Origin: Prescottella sp. R16 | Lineage (GTDB): Bacteria; Actinomycetota; Actinomycetes; Mycobacteriales; Mycobacteriaceae | Direction: 5' to 3' | NCBI RefSeq assembly: GCF_030656875.1 | Contig: NZ_CP130943.1 | Coordinates: 1,798,001 to 1,862,000, forward strand | Length of the DNA stretch: 64,000 nucleotides | Shown here: piece by piece, positions 38,784 through 48,577 of the stretch | Position numbering within the stretch: the stretch's first letter is position 1 | Layout: the number at the start of each line of letters is the position of its first letter | Notes under the pieces: generated by a model | Told to the model about the DNA's origin: nothing | The model's database searches: none | The model's input: the letters and a program-made list of their open reading frames with translations, nothing else | Made by a program: the position numbers and the translations under genes

Positions 38784-39557
38784 TCAGTGCCCGAGGATCT
38801 TGCCGAGGAAGTCCTTGGCACGATCGGACTTCGGGGCGGTGAAGAAAGTGTCCGGGTCGGTGTCCTCGAGGATCTGGCCGTCGGCCATGAAGATGATGCG
38901 GTCCGCGGCCTTGCGGGCGAATCCCATCTCGTGGGTGACGACGATCATCGTCATGCCCTCCTTGGCGAGGCCGACCATGACGTCGAGGACCTCGTTGACC
39001 ATCTCGGGGTCGAGGGCCGATGTCGGCTCGTCGAACAGCATCACCTTCGGTTCCATCGCGAGCGAGCGGGCGATCGCGACACGCTGCTGCTGCCCGCCGG
39101 ACAGCTGGGCCGGATACTTGTCGGCCTGCGACGCGATACCGACCCGCTCGAGCAGGGCGTGAGCGTTCTTCTTCGCGGTGGCCTTGTCGAGGCCGCGCAC
39201 CTTGATCGGGGCGAGCATCACGTTCTCGAGCACCGTCTTGTGCGCGAACAGGTTGAAGCTCTGGAACACCATGCCGACGTTCGAGCGCAGCCGGGCCAGC
39301 GCCCGCCCCTCGGCCGGGACGGCGGTTCCGTCGATCGTGATGATGCCCTGATCGATCGGTTCGAGCCGGTTGATCGTGCGGCACAGCGTCGACTTGCCGG
39401 ACCCCGAGGGACCGAGCATGACGACGACCTGCCCGGCGGGGATCTCGAGGTCGATGTTCTTCAGAACGTGCAGATCACCGTAGTGCTTGTTCACCCCTGT
39501 CATCGAGATCATCGACCGGGCTTCGGCAGCCGCTGGGGCTGTCTCGGGCTGTGTCAT
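38784..39557 (-). CDS. gluA: Glutamate ABC transporter ATPase GluA
   Basis: A 257-residue ATPase. Walker A is GPSGSGKST, the signature is [15 protein letters not shown], Walker B is [12 protein letters not shown] and the H-loop is IVVTHEMGF. It starts at ATG 39557, with TAAAGT (complement of 39566-39571) 8 nt upstream, so the operon message is probably leaderless. It is the first gene of gluABCD. The divergent miaB start is 142 bp away. Confidence 0.93.
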   Translation of the reverse strand: MTQPETAPAAAEARSMISMTGVNKHYGDLHVLKNIDLEIPAGQVVVMLGPSGSGKSTLCRTINRLEPIDQGIITIDGTAVPAEGRALARLRSNVGMVFQSFNLFAHKTVLENVMLAPIKVRGLDKATAKKNAHALLERVGIASQADKYPAQLSGGQQQRVAIARSLAMEPKVMLFDEPTSALDPEMVNEVLDVMVGLAKEGMTMIVVTHEMGFARKAADRIIFMADGQILEDTDPDTFFTAPKSDRAKDFLGKILGH

Positions 39558-39699
39558 AACGGGTAACTTTATCGGTACCGGACACATACTCGCCGGTCTG
39601 CGACGCTTTGGTCTGTAACGATCAAGATCAGGGCCTTTCCGGCGAACCGGTAATACGGCCCCGACGAGCGGTTTCGGGGGAGGCCGTACCCTTGGAGCC

Positions 39700-41217
39700 G
39701 TGGAGACGATCGACCAGAATGCGGCACGCAGCTACGAGGTCCGCACGTACGGCTGCCAGATGAACGTGCACGACTCGGAACGGCTGTCCGGCCTCCTCGA
39801 GGACGCGGGCTACACGAAGGCGGCCCCGGGGGAGCAGGCGGATCTGGTGGTCTTCAACACCTGCGCCGTCCGCGAGAACGCCGACAACAAGCTGTACGGC
39901 AACCTCAGCCACCTGGCGCCGGTGAAGGCGGAGCGGCCCGGCATGCAGATCGCGGTCGGCGGCTGCCTCGCGCAGAAGGACCGCGACACCGTCGTGAAGA
40001 AGGCACCGTGGGTCGACGTCGTGTTCGGCACCCACAACATCGGATCGCTGCCCGCCCTGCTCGACCGCGCCCGGCACAACGAGAAGGCCGAGGTCGAGAT
40101 CCTCGAATCGCTCGAGGCGTTCCCCTCGACGCTGCCCGCGAAGCGGGAGTCCGCGTACGCCGGCTGGGTGTCGATCTCGGTGGGCTGCAACAACACCTGC
40201 ACGTTCTGCATCGTGCCGTCGCTGCGCGGCAAGGAGGTGGACCGGCGTCCCGGCGACATTCTCGCCGAGGTGCAGGCTCTCGTGAACGAGGGAGTCCTGG
40301 AGGTGACGCTGCTCGGGCAGAACGTCAACTCGTACGGTGTCTCCTTCGCCGATCCCGGCATCGAACGCGACCGGGGTGCCTTCGCGAAGCTGCTCAGTGC
40401 GTGCGGACAGATCGAGGGGCTCGAGCGGGTCCGGTTCACGTCCCCGCATCCGGCCGAGTTCACCGACGACGTCATCGAGGCGATGGCGTCGACCCCGAAC
40501 GTGTGCCCGCAGCTGCACATGCCGCTGCAGTCCGGCTCCGACCGGGTCCTCAAGGCGATGCGCCGGTCGTACCGCAGCGCCAAGTTCCTCGGCATCATCG
40601 AGAAGGTGCGGGCCGCGATGCCGCACGCCGCGATCACCACCGACATCATCGTCGGCTTCCCCGGTGAGACCGAGGAAGACTTCCAGGCCACCCTCGACGT
40701 GGTCCGGCAGGCCCGGTTCACCAGTGCGTTCACGTTCCAGTACTCGAAGCGTCCCGGCACCCCGGCCGCCGAGATGGAGGGCCAGCTGCCGAAGGCTGTC
40801 GTGCAGGAACGCTACGACCGTCTCATCGCGCTCCAGGAGGAGATCACCCTCGACGAGAACCGCAAGCTCGTCGGCACCGAGGTGGAGCTGCTGGTGACCA
40901 GTGGTGACGGACGCAAGAACGCCGAGACCGCGCGGATGAGCGGACGCGCCCGCGACGGCCGTCTCGTCCACTTCCGGCCCGAGGGCAACCTCGACGGGGG
41001 CCTGCGGGCGGGGGACGTCGTCACTGTGACGATCACAGCGGCGGCCCCGCACCACCTGGTGGCCGACGACCCGGTCCTCACGCACCGGCGCACCCGCGCC
41101 GGAGATTCGTTCGAACGAGGGGTCACTCCGAAGACCCCGCCGATCGGCGTCGGCCTCGGGCTGCCTCAGGTGGGTGTCCCGGCGCCGCTGCCCGCACAGA
41201 TGGGATGCAATGCATGA
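39700..41217 (+). CDS. miaB: tRNA-2-methylthio-N6-dimethylallyladenosine synthase
   Basis: A 505-residue radical-SAM methylthiotransferase that converts i6A37 to ms2i6A37 in tRNAs reading U-starting codons. The N-terminal domain holds cluster cysteines 19, 55 and 89; the radical SAM cluster is C163-x3-C167-x2-C170. A TRAM domain ends the enzyme, followed by a Pro/Gly-rich tail. GTG 39700 has TACCCT (39687-39692) 7 nt upstream, so it is leaderless. MiaA, which makes the substrate, is at 44059. The stop overlaps the next ATG. Confidence 0.96.
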   Translation: METIDQNAARSYEVRTYGCQMNVHDSERLSGLLEDAGYTKAAPGEQADLVVFNTCAVRENADNKLYGNLSHLAPVKAERPGMQIAVGGCLAQKDRDTVVKKAPWVDVVFGTHNIGSLPALLDRARHNEKAEVEILESLEAFPSTLPAKRESAYAGWVSISVGCNNTCTFCIVPSLRGKEVDRRPGDILAEVQALVNEGVLEVTLLGQNVNSYGVSFADPGIERDRGAFAKLLSACGQIEGLERVRFTSPHPAEFTDDVIEAMASTPNVCPQLHMPLQSGSDRVLKAMRRSYRSAKFLGIIEKVRAAMPHAAITTDIIVGFPGETEEDFQATLDVVRQARFTSAFTFQYSKRPGTPAAEMEGQLPKAVVQERYDRLIALQEEITLDENRKLVGTEVELLVTSGDGRKNAETARMSGRARDGRLVHFRPEGNLDGGLRAGDVVTVTITAAAPHHLVADDPVLTHRRTRAGDSFERGVTPKTPPIGVGLGLPQVGVPAPLPAQMGCNA

Positions 41218-41801
41218 GTTCCGGTGATCCGCAGCGACCGGACGGGTCGACGCCCGATCCGATCGAGGAGTACCAGAAGGACTTCGAGGCTGCGGAGAAG
41301 AAGATTGCCGGTGAGATCGACCCCGGTATGCGGGCCGTCGTCGTCGCGGTGTGCGTGCTGGTGCTGCTGTTGTCGTTCGCGCTGCCGCACGCCGGGGCGG
41401 CCAACGGCTGGGACGTGTTGATCTTCTCGCCGGACGCGGTCGACGAGTACATCAAGCTGCCGTCGCGGCTCTTCGTGTGGTTCGCCCTCGTCTTCGGTGG
41501 CATCGCGTCGATCCTGGCTCTCGTCACCCGGCGCTGGGTGCTGTCGTGGATCGCGTTGGCGGGTACCGCGGTCTCCGTCGTGTTCGGCATGCTGGCGATC
41601 TGGTCGCGGCAGACGATGCCGGTGGGGCAGACCGGAGCCGGACCGGGTATCGGTCTGATCCTCGGCTGGCTCGCGGTCATCGTGCTGACGTTCCACTGGC
41701 TCAAGGTCGTGTGGACGCGGACGTCGATGCAACTCGCCGCGGAGGAGGAGCGCCGACGGGCCGCGGGCAACGATCCCGACCAGGGCGACTGGATCGTCTG
41801 A
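41214..41801 (+). CDS. Four-helix membrane protein (Rv2732c-like)
   Basis: A 195-residue protein whose ATG overlaps the miaB stop (ATGA). The cytoplasmic N-terminus is acidic ([17 protein letters not shown]), and there are four membrane helices at roughly residues 42-62, 83-103, 108-130 and 143-165. A charged C-terminal tail ends in GDWIV. It is coupled to miaB in mycobacteria as well. The function is unknown; a strong terminator follows. Confidence 0.8.
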   Translation: MSSGDPQRPDGSTPDPIEEYQKDFEAAEKKIAGEIDPGMRAVVVAVCVLVLLLSFALPHAGAANGWDVLIFSPDAVDEYIKLPSRLFVWFALVFGGIASILALVTRRWVLSWIALAGTAVSVVFGMLAIWSRQTMPVGQTGAGPGIGLILGWLAVIVLTFHWLKVVWTRTSMQLAAEEERRRAAGNDPDQGDWIV

Positions 41802-41815
41802 CTCCTACCGACAGC

Positions 41816-41851
41816 ACTGCGGGGCGGCACCGAAAGGTGCCGCCCCGCAGT
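41816..41851. terminator. Strong hairpin between convergent genes
   Basis: 16-bp perfect stem (41816-41831 / 41836-41851) with a GAAA tetraloop. It lies between the convergent miaB-linked membrane gene and the DUF349 gene and probably works in both directions. Confidence 0.85.
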
Positions 41852-41895
41852 CGTTTCGATTGCCGCTGCCGTCGGAATTCGCGACGGCGGTGCCG

Positions 41896-43215
41896 TCAGA
41901 GTTCTCCGACGGCACCCTCGGCCGCGTCCGCCCACTCGCGCCACTGCTGGGCCTGCGCGAGCGCCTTCTCCGCATCCTTGGACTTGCCGGCGGCGGTCGC
42001 CTTCGCGGCCTGCTCCTCGAACTGGGCGACTCGCTCGCGGAACTGGGCGGCCCGGGCCAGCGCCTCGGGATCGGTGCGCCGCCATTCCGAGTCGGCCGCG
42101 TCCCGCACCCGCTTCTCGATCGACCGGAGCTTGCCTTCGAGATCGTGGATCCGGTCCCGCGGCACCTTGCCGATCTCGTCCCACTTCTCCTGCAGTGTGC
42201 GCAGCGCGGCGCGGGCGTTGTCGAGCCCCTTCGACGGGTCGATGTCGTCGGCGCTCTTCAACAGTTCTTCCTTCGCGAGCGCGTTCTGTGCGAACTCGGC
42301 GTCACGCTCGGCCGCGGCCGCGTTGCGGGCCGTGAAGAACACGTCCTGCGCTTCCTTGAACTGCCGCCACAGCGTGTCGTCCGCGTCGCGGGGTGCACGT
42401 CCGGCGGCCTTCCACTCGTCGAGCAGATCCTTGAAGCGGCCCGCCGTCGGACCCCACTCGGTGGATGTCGACAGTGCCTGCGCCTGCGCGACCAGTTCCT
42501 CCTTGCGAACCTTGGCGTTCGCGCGGTCCCGGTCGAGGTCTGCGAAGTGTGTGCCCCGGCGCCGGTTGAACGCCTCCCGGGCCTTCGAGTGCCGGCGCCA
42601 CAGGATCTCGTCGGTCTTGCGGTCGACGCCGTAGATCGTCTTCCACTCGTCGAGGATCTCCTGCAACCGGTCCCCGGCGGCCTTCCACTGCGTGGACTCG
42701 TATCCGAGCTGTTCGGCCTCGGCGACCAGCTTCTCCTTGCGGGCGATGTGGGTGCGGCGGGTCTGCTCCTTGCGGTGCCTGGCCTTCTCGGCGGCCTGCT
42801 CGGAACCGGTCACGACCGCGGTCAGCCGGGCCGAGAGCGCGTCGAGGTCTCCGATCGCGGCGGCCGTCGGCAGCGATTCGATGAGCGATTCCGCGGCCGC
42901 CCGCGTCTTCTTCAGGTCCCCGGTCCCCGAGGAGAGCCGGGACTCGAGGAGAGTGACCTCGGTGGCGAGATCGTCGTAGCGGCGACCGAAATGCGCAAGC
43001 CCCTCCGCGGCGTCCCCGGCCTGCCACGAACCGATCTGCCGTTCCCCGTCTGCGGTTTTCACCCACGCGGTGCCGTCTTCGTCGACTCGGCCGAACAGGC
43101 TCGGGTCGCTCGGGGCGACGACCGGTACCGCCGGTCCCGTATGGGTGGGAGCGGGACCGGGCTTGGGGACCCCCGGCTTCGGGGTTCCCGGCTGGGGTGC
43201 ATTGCTCTCGGTCAT
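41896..43215 (-). CDS. DUF349 helical repeat protein (Rv2731-like)
   Basis: A 439-residue protein. After a Pro/Gly-rich N-terminus (PGTPKPGVPKPGPAPTHTG) it contains FGRVDEDGTAWVKTADGERQIGSW, then three to five DUF349 helical units rich in WKAAG and LWRRF-like motifs (WKAAGDRLQEILDEWKTI, ILWRRHSKAREAFNRRR, DTLWRQFKEAQDVFF). The mostly helical structure suggests a scaffold or nucleic-acid-associated role; none is proven for this family here. Its start at 43215 is divergent from the LigB-like gene by 112 bp. Confidence 0.85.
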   Translation of the reverse strand: MTESNAPQPGTPKPGVPKPGPAPTHTGPAVPVVAPSDPSLFGRVDEDGTAWVKTADGERQIGSWQAGDAAEGLAHFGRRYDDLATEVTLLESRLSSGTGDLKKTRAAAESLIESLPTAAAIGDLDALSARLTAVVTGSEQAAEKARHRKEQTRRTHIARKEKLVAEAEQLGYESTQWKAAGDRLQEILDEWKTIYGVDRKTDEILWRRHSKAREAFNRRRGTHFADLDRDRANAKVRKEELVAQAQALSTSTEWGPTAGRFKDLLDEWKAAGRAPRDADDTLWRQFKEAQDVFFTARNAAAAERDAEFAQNALAKEELLKSADDIDPSKGLDNARAALRTLQEKWDEIGKVPRDRIHDLEGKLRSIEKRVRDAADSEWRRTDPEALARAAQFRERVAQFEEQAAKATAAGKSKDAEKALAQAQQWREWADAAEGAVGEL

Positions 43216-43327
43216 GGATCCTCGTCTCCGCCGCGCGACACGGCTGCCTCATCGCAGTGTTCGACCCCTATTGAAACAGGTACGACGCCGCAGACGCGTC
43301 ACGTCGGGTCGACTACCGTTGTCCACT

Positions 43328-44062
43328 GTGTTGACCGCTGTCGCTTTCGTCCCCTCACCACCGCTGCTGGTCCCCGTGCTGGCCGGCGCCGCCGTCGCCG
43401 AGACCGCGGAGTTGCGGACGGCGGCACTCGACGCGGCGACCAGGCTCGGGGCCTCGGCGTCGCAGTGGACGGTCGTCGGTGTCGGCGACCTCGTCGGAAC
43501 CGCCGGCACCGCCGAGATCGGCCCCGGCGCGTGCGGCACGTTCGCCGGATTCGGGGTCGACGAGCGGGTCCGGCTGTCCCCGGACGCACACGACCCGATC
43601 GACCCGGAGATGCCGCTGGCGGCCCTCGTCGCAGGCTGGTTGCGCGGGCAGGCGGCGCCGGAGGCGTCGATCCGTGTCCGGTCGATGCCCGTACGCCTTC
43701 CGGTGGACGAGTGCGTCCGGGCCGGGGCCCGGCTGCGGGCGAACCTGGACGCGGACCCGGAGCCGCACGGTGTACTCGTCGTCGCGGACGGGGCCACCAC
43801 GCTCACCGACAAGGCGCCGGGCGCGTTCGATCCGCGGTCCACACAGGTGCAGAAGACGCTCGACGACGCGCTCACGGCCGGTGATCCGCACGCCCTGCGC
43901 GTCCTCGACGCCGACGTGTGTGCCGGGATCGGGCTCACCGGGCGGGCCGCGTGGCAGGTGCTGGCCGGAATGTTCGGCGACACCGGGCCGGGCGCCGCCG
44001 AATCGCTGTACACGGACGCCCCGTACGGGGTCGGCTACCACGTCGGGATGTGGCTGCCGTGA
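43328..44062 (+). CDS. LigB-like conserved protein (Rv2728c-type)
   Basis: A 244-residue protein beginning [20 protein letters not shown], as in Rv2728c and related actinobacterial proteins of the class III extradiol dioxygenase superfamily. The segment [21 protein letters not shown] and the end [12 protein letters not shown] fit that group. The metal ligands of true LigB enzymes are not obvious, so it may not be a dioxygenase. GTG 43328 has TACCGT (43314-43319) 8 nt upstream (leaderless). It is coupled to miaA by a GTGA overlap. Confidence 0.75.
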   Translation: MLTAVAFVPSPPLLVPVLAGAAVAETAELRTAALDAATRLGASASQWTVVGVGDLVGTAGTAEIGPGACGTFAGFGVDERVRLSPDAHDPIDPEMPLAALVAGWLRGQAAPEASIRVRSMPVRLPVDECVRAGARLRANLDADPEPHGVLVVADGATTLTDKAPGAFDPRSTQVQKTLDDALTAGDPHALRVLDADVCAGIGLTGRAAWQVLAGMFGDTGPGAAESLYTDAPYGVGYHVGMWLP

Positions 44063-45006
44063 ACCCCGCCACCCTCGACACCCCTGACACCACCGGCCCG
44101 ACCCCGATCGCCGTCGTCGGGCCGACCGCCACCGGAAAGTCGGATCTCGGACTCGATCTCGCGGAGCGGCTCGGCGGCGAGATCGTCAACATCGACGCGA
44201 TGCAGCTGTACCGCGGCATGGACGTCGGTACCGCGAAACTGTCCCTCGACGAGCGTCGCGGCATCCCTCACCACCAGCTCGACGTCCTCGACGTCACCGA
44301 GACCGCGACCGTCGCCCGGTATCAGGAGTCGGCCCGCCGGGACGTCGAGGCGATCCGCGCCCGGGGGGCGGTCCCGGTCATCGTCGGCGGCTCGATGATG
44401 TACGTCCAGTCCCTGCTCGACGAATGGTCGTTCCCGGCCACCGATCCCGCGGTGCGGGCGCACTGGGAGGCGGTCCTCGCGGACCGGGGGGTCGCGGCCC
44501 TGCACGTCGAACTGGGCCGGGTCGATCCGGAGGCGGCGGCGTCGATCCTGCCGACCGACGGTCGCCGTATCGTCCGGGCGCTCGAGGTCGTCCAGATCAC
44601 CGGACGTCCGTTCGCGGCGTCCGCGCCGACGATCGGCGAACCCCGCTGGGGCACGGTCGTTCTCGGTGTCGACCGGGACACCGAGGCGCTCGACGCCCGG
44701 ATCCGGTTGCGCACCGAGCAGATGTTCGAGCGCGGGCTCGTCGACGAGGTCCGCACGCTGGTCGAGGTGGGGCTGCGGGAAGGGGTGACCGCGCAGCGCG
44801 CGATCGGCTACGCGCAGGTGCTCGCGATGTTCGACGGCGACTACGACCTCGCCGAGGCGATCGAGCGCACGTTCATCGGCACTCGCCGGTACGTGCGCCG
44901 GCAGCGGTCGTGGTTCCGCCGCGATCCGCGGGTGCACTGGATCGACGGTGCGGACCCGCACCTGGTCGACAGCGCACTACGGCTGGTCGCATCTGCTCCG
45001 GACTAG
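44059..45006 (+). CDS. miaA: tRNA dimethylallyltransferase
   Basis: A 315-residue MiaA that adds the dimethylallyl group to A37 of tRNA, the step before MiaB. The P-loop is GPTATGKSD, and [18 protein letters not shown] matches the conserved D-S-x-Q region with Ala in place of Ser. [10 protein letters not shown] and AIGYAQVL follow. GTG 44059 overlaps the previous stop. A 10-bp hairpin follows and dapF comes next, as in mycobacteria. Confidence 0.95.
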   Translation: MNPATLDTPDTTGPTPIAVVGPTATGKSDLGLDLAERLGGEIVNIDAMQLYRGMDVGTAKLSLDERRGIPHHQLDVLDVTETATVARYQESARRDVEAIRARGAVPVIVGGSMMYVQSLLDEWSFPATDPAVRAHWEAVLADRGVAALHVELGRVDPEAAASILPTDGRRIVRALEVVQITGRPFAASAPTIGEPRWGTVVLGVDRDTEALDARIRLRTEQMFERGLVDEVRTLVEVGLREGVTAQRAIGYAQVLAMFDGDYDLAEAIERTFIGTRRYVRRQRSWFRRDPRVHWIDGADPHLVDSALRLVASAPD

Positions 45007-45012
45007 CCCGAA

Positions 45013-45041
45013 CCGGGCCGGTCCGGTCCGAACCGGCCCGG
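45013..45041 (+). terminator. Hairpin between miaA and dapF
   Basis: 10-bp perfect arms (45013-45022 / 45032-45041) with a 9-nt loop end exactly before the dapF -10 box (TAGAGT, 45044-45049). The hairpin may stop miaA transcripts and isolate the dapF promoter. Confidence 0.55.
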
Positions 45042-45056
45042 ACTAGAGTGGCCGGC

Positions 45057-45926
45057 ATGGAATTCAGCAAGGGCCACGGCACCGAGAACGACTTCGTGAT
45101 CCTCCCGGATCCGGACGCCGACCTTGCTCTTCCCGAGCACCGCATCGCCGCCCTGTGCGACCGTCGCCGGGGCCTCGGCGGCGACGGGCTGCTCCGCGTC
45201 GCCCGCGCCGGAGCTCTCGTCGACACCGGAGTGTTGCGCGAGCTGCCGGCCGGGGTCGCCACCGACGACTGGTTCATGGACTACCGCAACGCGGACGGGT
45301 CCATCGCCGAGATGTGCGGCAACGGGGTTCGCGTGTTCGCCCACTATCTGCGCGCGACCGGACTGGACCTGCGCGACGAGTTCGTCGTCGGCAGCCGTGC
45401 GGGTGCCCGCCCGGTCGTCGTGCACGCCGCCGACCACGTCCACGGCGACGTCACCGTCGACATGGGGCCGGTCCGCGAACTCGGTGCGTCCACCGCGACC
45501 GTCGACGGACGGGAGCTGACCGGTCTCGGTATCGACGTCGGCAACCCGCACCTCGCGTGCGTCGTCGCGGATCTGACGCCGGACACGCTGGCCGCCCTCG
45601 ACCTCACCGTCGCCCCCGGTTTCGATCCGGTGTTCTTCCCCGAGGGCGTCAACATCGAGATCCTCACCCCGCTCACCGGCGGCGCCGTGCACATGCGTGT
45701 CCACGAACGCGGTGTCGGCGAGACCCGCTCGTGCGGCACCGGTACCGTCGCCACCGCCGTCGCCGCCCTTCGTGCGAGCGACCGCGCCGACGGCACCGTC
45801 GAGGTGCGGGTCCCCGGTGGCCGTGTCCAGGTCACCGTCGACGCCGGACGGGCCGCGCTGCGCGGGCCGTCGGTGCTCGTCGCGTCCGGTCGCATCGACG
45901 ACCGCTGGTGGACCGAACTCGGCTGA
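45057..45926 (+). CDS. dapF: Diaminopimelate epimerase
   Basis: A 289-residue PLP-independent epimerase converting LL- to meso-diaminopimelate, the cross-linking residue of this peptidoglycan. The two catalytic cysteines are Cys87 in EMCGNGVR and Cys226 in [16 protein letters not shown] [10 protein letters not shown] is at the N-terminus. ATG 45057 has TAGAGT 7 nt upstream, so it is leaderless. dapA and dapB are elsewhere in this window, so the pathway is dispersed rather than in one operon. Confidence 0.96.
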   Translation: MEFSKGHGTENDFVILPDPDADLALPEHRIAALCDRRRGLGGDGLLRVARAGALVDTGVLRELPAGVATDDWFMDYRNADGSIAEMCGNGVRVFAHYLRATGLDLRDEFVVGSRAGARPVVVHAADHVHGDVTVDMGPVRELGASTATVDGRELTGLGIDVGNPHLACVVADLTPDTLAALDLTVAPGFDPVFFPEGVNIEILTPLTGGAVHMRVHERGVGETRSCGTGTVATAVAALRASDRADGTVEVRVPGGRVQVTVDAGRAALRGPSVLVASGRIDDRWWTELG

Positions 45927-45981
45927 GCCCTGCGCATAATCGGGTGCACGCCCGTCCGGGTCCGTGGGACCATGGACCTGT

Positions 45982-47442
45982 ATGACGAAAACGACGAAAT
46001 CACAGCACAGCGCATCGCACGAGAGTGACGACACGGTCGACCACTTCGACGATCACGCACCCTCGGTCGGCGAGATGCAGCTCGACGAGCGCAGCGCACT
46101 GCGCCGCGTGCAGGGCCTGTCCACCGAGCTCACCGATGTCACCGAGGTCGAATACCGGCAGCTGCGCCTCGAACGGGTCGTGCTGGTCGGGGTGTGGACA
46201 TCGGGGACGGCCGCGCAGGCCGACGCGAGCATGGCCGAACTCGCGGCTCTCGCCGAGACCGCCGGCTCCGAGGTCCTCGAGGGCCTGGTCCAGCGGCGCG
46301 ACAAACCCGACGCCGCCACCTACATCGGCTCCGGCAAGGCCGACGAGCTCCGGCAGATCGTCCTGGCGACCGGCGCCGACACCGTCATCTGCGACGGCGA
46401 ACTGACGCCCGCGCAGCTGACGGCACTGGAGAAGGTCGTCAAGGTCAAGGTGATCGACCGGACCGCGCTGATCCTCGACATCTTCGCCCAGCACGCCACG
46501 TCCCGTGAGGGCAAGGCGCAGGTCGCGCTCGCTCAGATGGAGTACATGCTGCCGCGGCTGCGCGGCTGGGGCGAATCGATGTCCCGGCAGGCCGGTGGCC
46601 GGGCGGGCAGCAACGGCGGCGTGGGTCTGCGTGGTCCCGGTGAGACGAAGATCGAGACCGACCGCCGACGGATCCGGGAGCGGATGGCGAAGCTGCGCCG
46701 CGAGATCAGGGGCATGAAGGCGGCCCGCGACACCAAACGCAGCCACCGGTTGCGCAGCGAGATTCCGGCCGTCGCGATCGTCGGCTACACCAACGCCGGT
46801 AAGTCGAGCCTGCTCAACGCGCTCACCGGGTCCGGGGTGCTGGTGCAGAATGCGCTGTTCGCGACCCTCGATCCGACCACCCGGCAGGCGGCGTTCGAGG
46901 ACGGCCGCGAGTACGTGCTCACCGATACCGTCGGCTTCGTGCGGCACCTGCCGACCCAGTTGGTCGAGGCGTTCCGATCCACCCTCGAGGAGGTCGTCGA
47001 CGCCGACCTGCTGCTGCACGTCGTCGACGGCTCCGATCCGCTGCCGACCGATCAGATCAAGGCGGTCCGCGAGGTGATCACCGAGGTCGTCCGTGAGAAC
47101 GATACGACCGCTCCGCCCGAGTTGATCGTGGTAAACAAGATCGACGCTGCGGACCCGGTGGTATTGACCCAGCTGCGCGGGCTCCTGCCCGGTGCAGTGT
47201 TCGTGTCCGCCCGCACCGGGGAGGGCATCGATGAGCTACGCGAGACGCTCGGCGAGATCGTGCGACGCCCCGAGGTGGAGGTGGACGTGCTCGTCCCGTA
47301 CACACGCGGCGACCTCGTCGCCCGCATCCACGCGGACGGGCAGATCCTGGATTCGGAGCACGAGGAGCGGGGCACCCGCATGCGGGTGCGGGTGCCCGAA
47401 CAGCTCGCCGCTGCCCTCGCCGACTACACGGGCCGTGGGTAG
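45982..47442 (+). CDS. hflX: GTPase HflX
   Basis: A 486-residue ribosome-splitting GTPase that rescues stalled ribosomes under stress. The N-terminal HflX domain (LRLERVVLVGVWTSG, ATYIGSGKADEL) precedes the G domain with G1 GYTNAGKSS, G2 TLDPTTR, G3 DTVGFVRHLP and G4 NKID. The N-terminal 35 residues are polar and disordered. ATG 45982 is chosen; GTG 45964 would add six residues. It follows dapF as in M. tuberculosis. Confidence 0.94.
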   Translation: MTKTTKSQHSASHESDDTVDHFDDHAPSVGEMQLDERSALRRVQGLSTELTDVTEVEYRQLRLERVVLVGVWTSGTAAQADASMAELAALAETAGSEVLEGLVQRRDKPDAATYIGSGKADELRQIVLATGADTVICDGELTPAQLTALEKVVKVKVIDRTALILDIFAQHATSREGKAQVALAQMEYMLPRLRGWGESMSRQAGGRAGSNGGVGLRGPGETKIETDRRRIRERMAKLRREIRGMKAARDTKRSHRLRSEIPAVAIVGYTNAGKSSLLNALTGSGVLVQNALFATLDPTTRQAAFEDGREYVLTDTVGFVRHLPTQLVEAFRSTLEEVVDADLLLHVVDGSDPLPTDQIKAVREVITEVVRENDTTAPPELIVVNKIDAADPVVLTQLRGLLPGAVFVSARTGEGIDELRETLGEIVRRPEVEVDVLVPYTRGDLVARIHADGQILDSEHEERGTRMRVRVPEQLAAALADYTGRG

Positions 47443-48565
47443 CGTCCGGGCGTTCACCGGGTCGGCGCTCGCGGGCGGGATGCTGCTCGTGAGCGTCGTT
47501 GCGGGTGTCCCGGCCGCCGCGCAGAGCACCGGTTCGGGTGTTCTCGCCGACGGCGTCGGATTCGAGACCCTGTGCACCCCTACGGATCCCGCGCTCGAGG
47601 AACTGTCCGGGCTCGCGGCCGTCAGTGACACGACGCACGGGGACGTGATGTACGGGATCGGGGACAGCGGCACCGACGACACCGTCACCGTTCTCGACGA
47701 CACCTGCCGGGTCACCGGATCGCTGCCGGTCCCGGTCGACCCGTACGACATCGAGGACATGGGGATCGGACCGGACGGGCGGCTGTGGCTGTCCGACACC
47801 GGCGACAACCTGAAAACCCGGTCCACGGTCGCGCTGATCGACCTCGATCCCGCCACCGGTGCCGGCGGCCTGCACCGCCTCACCTACCCGGACGGCCCGC
47901 ACGACGCCGAAACCCTGCTGATCGGGCGGGACGGCGTGCCGTTGATCGTGACGAAGGACGTGCTGGTCGCGAGCGGTATCTACCGGCCGGTCGGGGGCGC
48001 CGGCGTCGACGGGCTCGCCTCGCCCGGGCCGACGCCGCTCGAACGTGTCGGACAGGTGCGCCTCGGGCCGACGGCCACGCCCGGTGGTCCGGTCCCGATC
48101 GGTGGGTCGACGCTGATCACCGGGGGCGCCGTCAGCGCGGACGGGACGGTTGCCGCGCTGCGCACCTACACCGACGTCTATCTGTATTCGGCACCGGACG
48201 GCGACCTGGTCCGCGCTCTCACGACCACGACACCGGTCCGGGTGCCGATTCCCGATGAACCGCAGGGCGAGGCGCTCGCATTCACCCCCGACGACGCCCT
48301 GATCGCCGGATCGGAGGCCGCCGGTGGTCCACTGCCGCCGCTGCGCGTCCTGCCGGGCGCCGTCGAGATCGCCCGCGGCGCGGCCCCGGCACCGTCGTCG
48401 ACGGGTTCGGTGGTCCTGTCGGCGAGTACGGACGATGCCCCTGCCGCGCCCGACGACGCGCCCGGATCGCCGTGGGCGCTGCCCGTCCTCGCGATCGGCG
48501 GGGCGGTGGCCGCCACCGCGACATACTGGTCCGTTCGGCGACGCTCCGGCCGCGGACGGCACTAG
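47435..48565 (+). CDS. Secreted, C-terminally anchored beta-propeller-like protein
   Basis: A 376-residue protein whose GTG lies inside the hflX end (8-bp overlap). It has a signal peptide (FTGSALAGGMLLVSVVAGVPAAAQS). The body has repeated strand-turn units with acidic loops (YGIGDSGTDDTVTVLD, DIEDMGIGPDGRLWLSDTGDN, DAETLLIGRDGVPLIVTKD), suggesting an NHL/SMP-30-like propeller. An Ala/Pro/Asp linker, a transmembrane helix (WALPVLAIGGAVAATATYW) and a basic tail (RRRSGRGRH) end it. It is thus anchored with its propeller outside. The function is unknown. Confidence 0.72.
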   Translation: MGSVRAFTGSALAGGMLLVSVVAGVPAAAQSTGSGVLADGVGFETLCTPTDPALEELSGLAAVSDTTHGDVMYGIGDSGTDDTVTVLDDTCRVTGSLPVPVDPYDIEDMGIGPDGRLWLSDTGDNLKTRSTVALIDLDPATGAGGLHRLTYPDGPHDAETLLIGRDGVPLIVTKDVLVASGIYRPVGGAGVDGLASPGPTPLERVGQVRLGPTATPGGPVPIGGSTLITGGAVSADGTVAALRTYTDVYLYSAPDGDLVRALTTTTPVRVPIPDEPQGEALAFTPDDALIAGSEAAGGPLPPLRVLPGAVEIARGAAPAPSSTGSVVLSASTDDAPAAPDDAPGSPWALPVLAIGGAVAATATYWSVRRRSGRGRH

Positions 48566-48577
48566 CAGGAGGTTCGC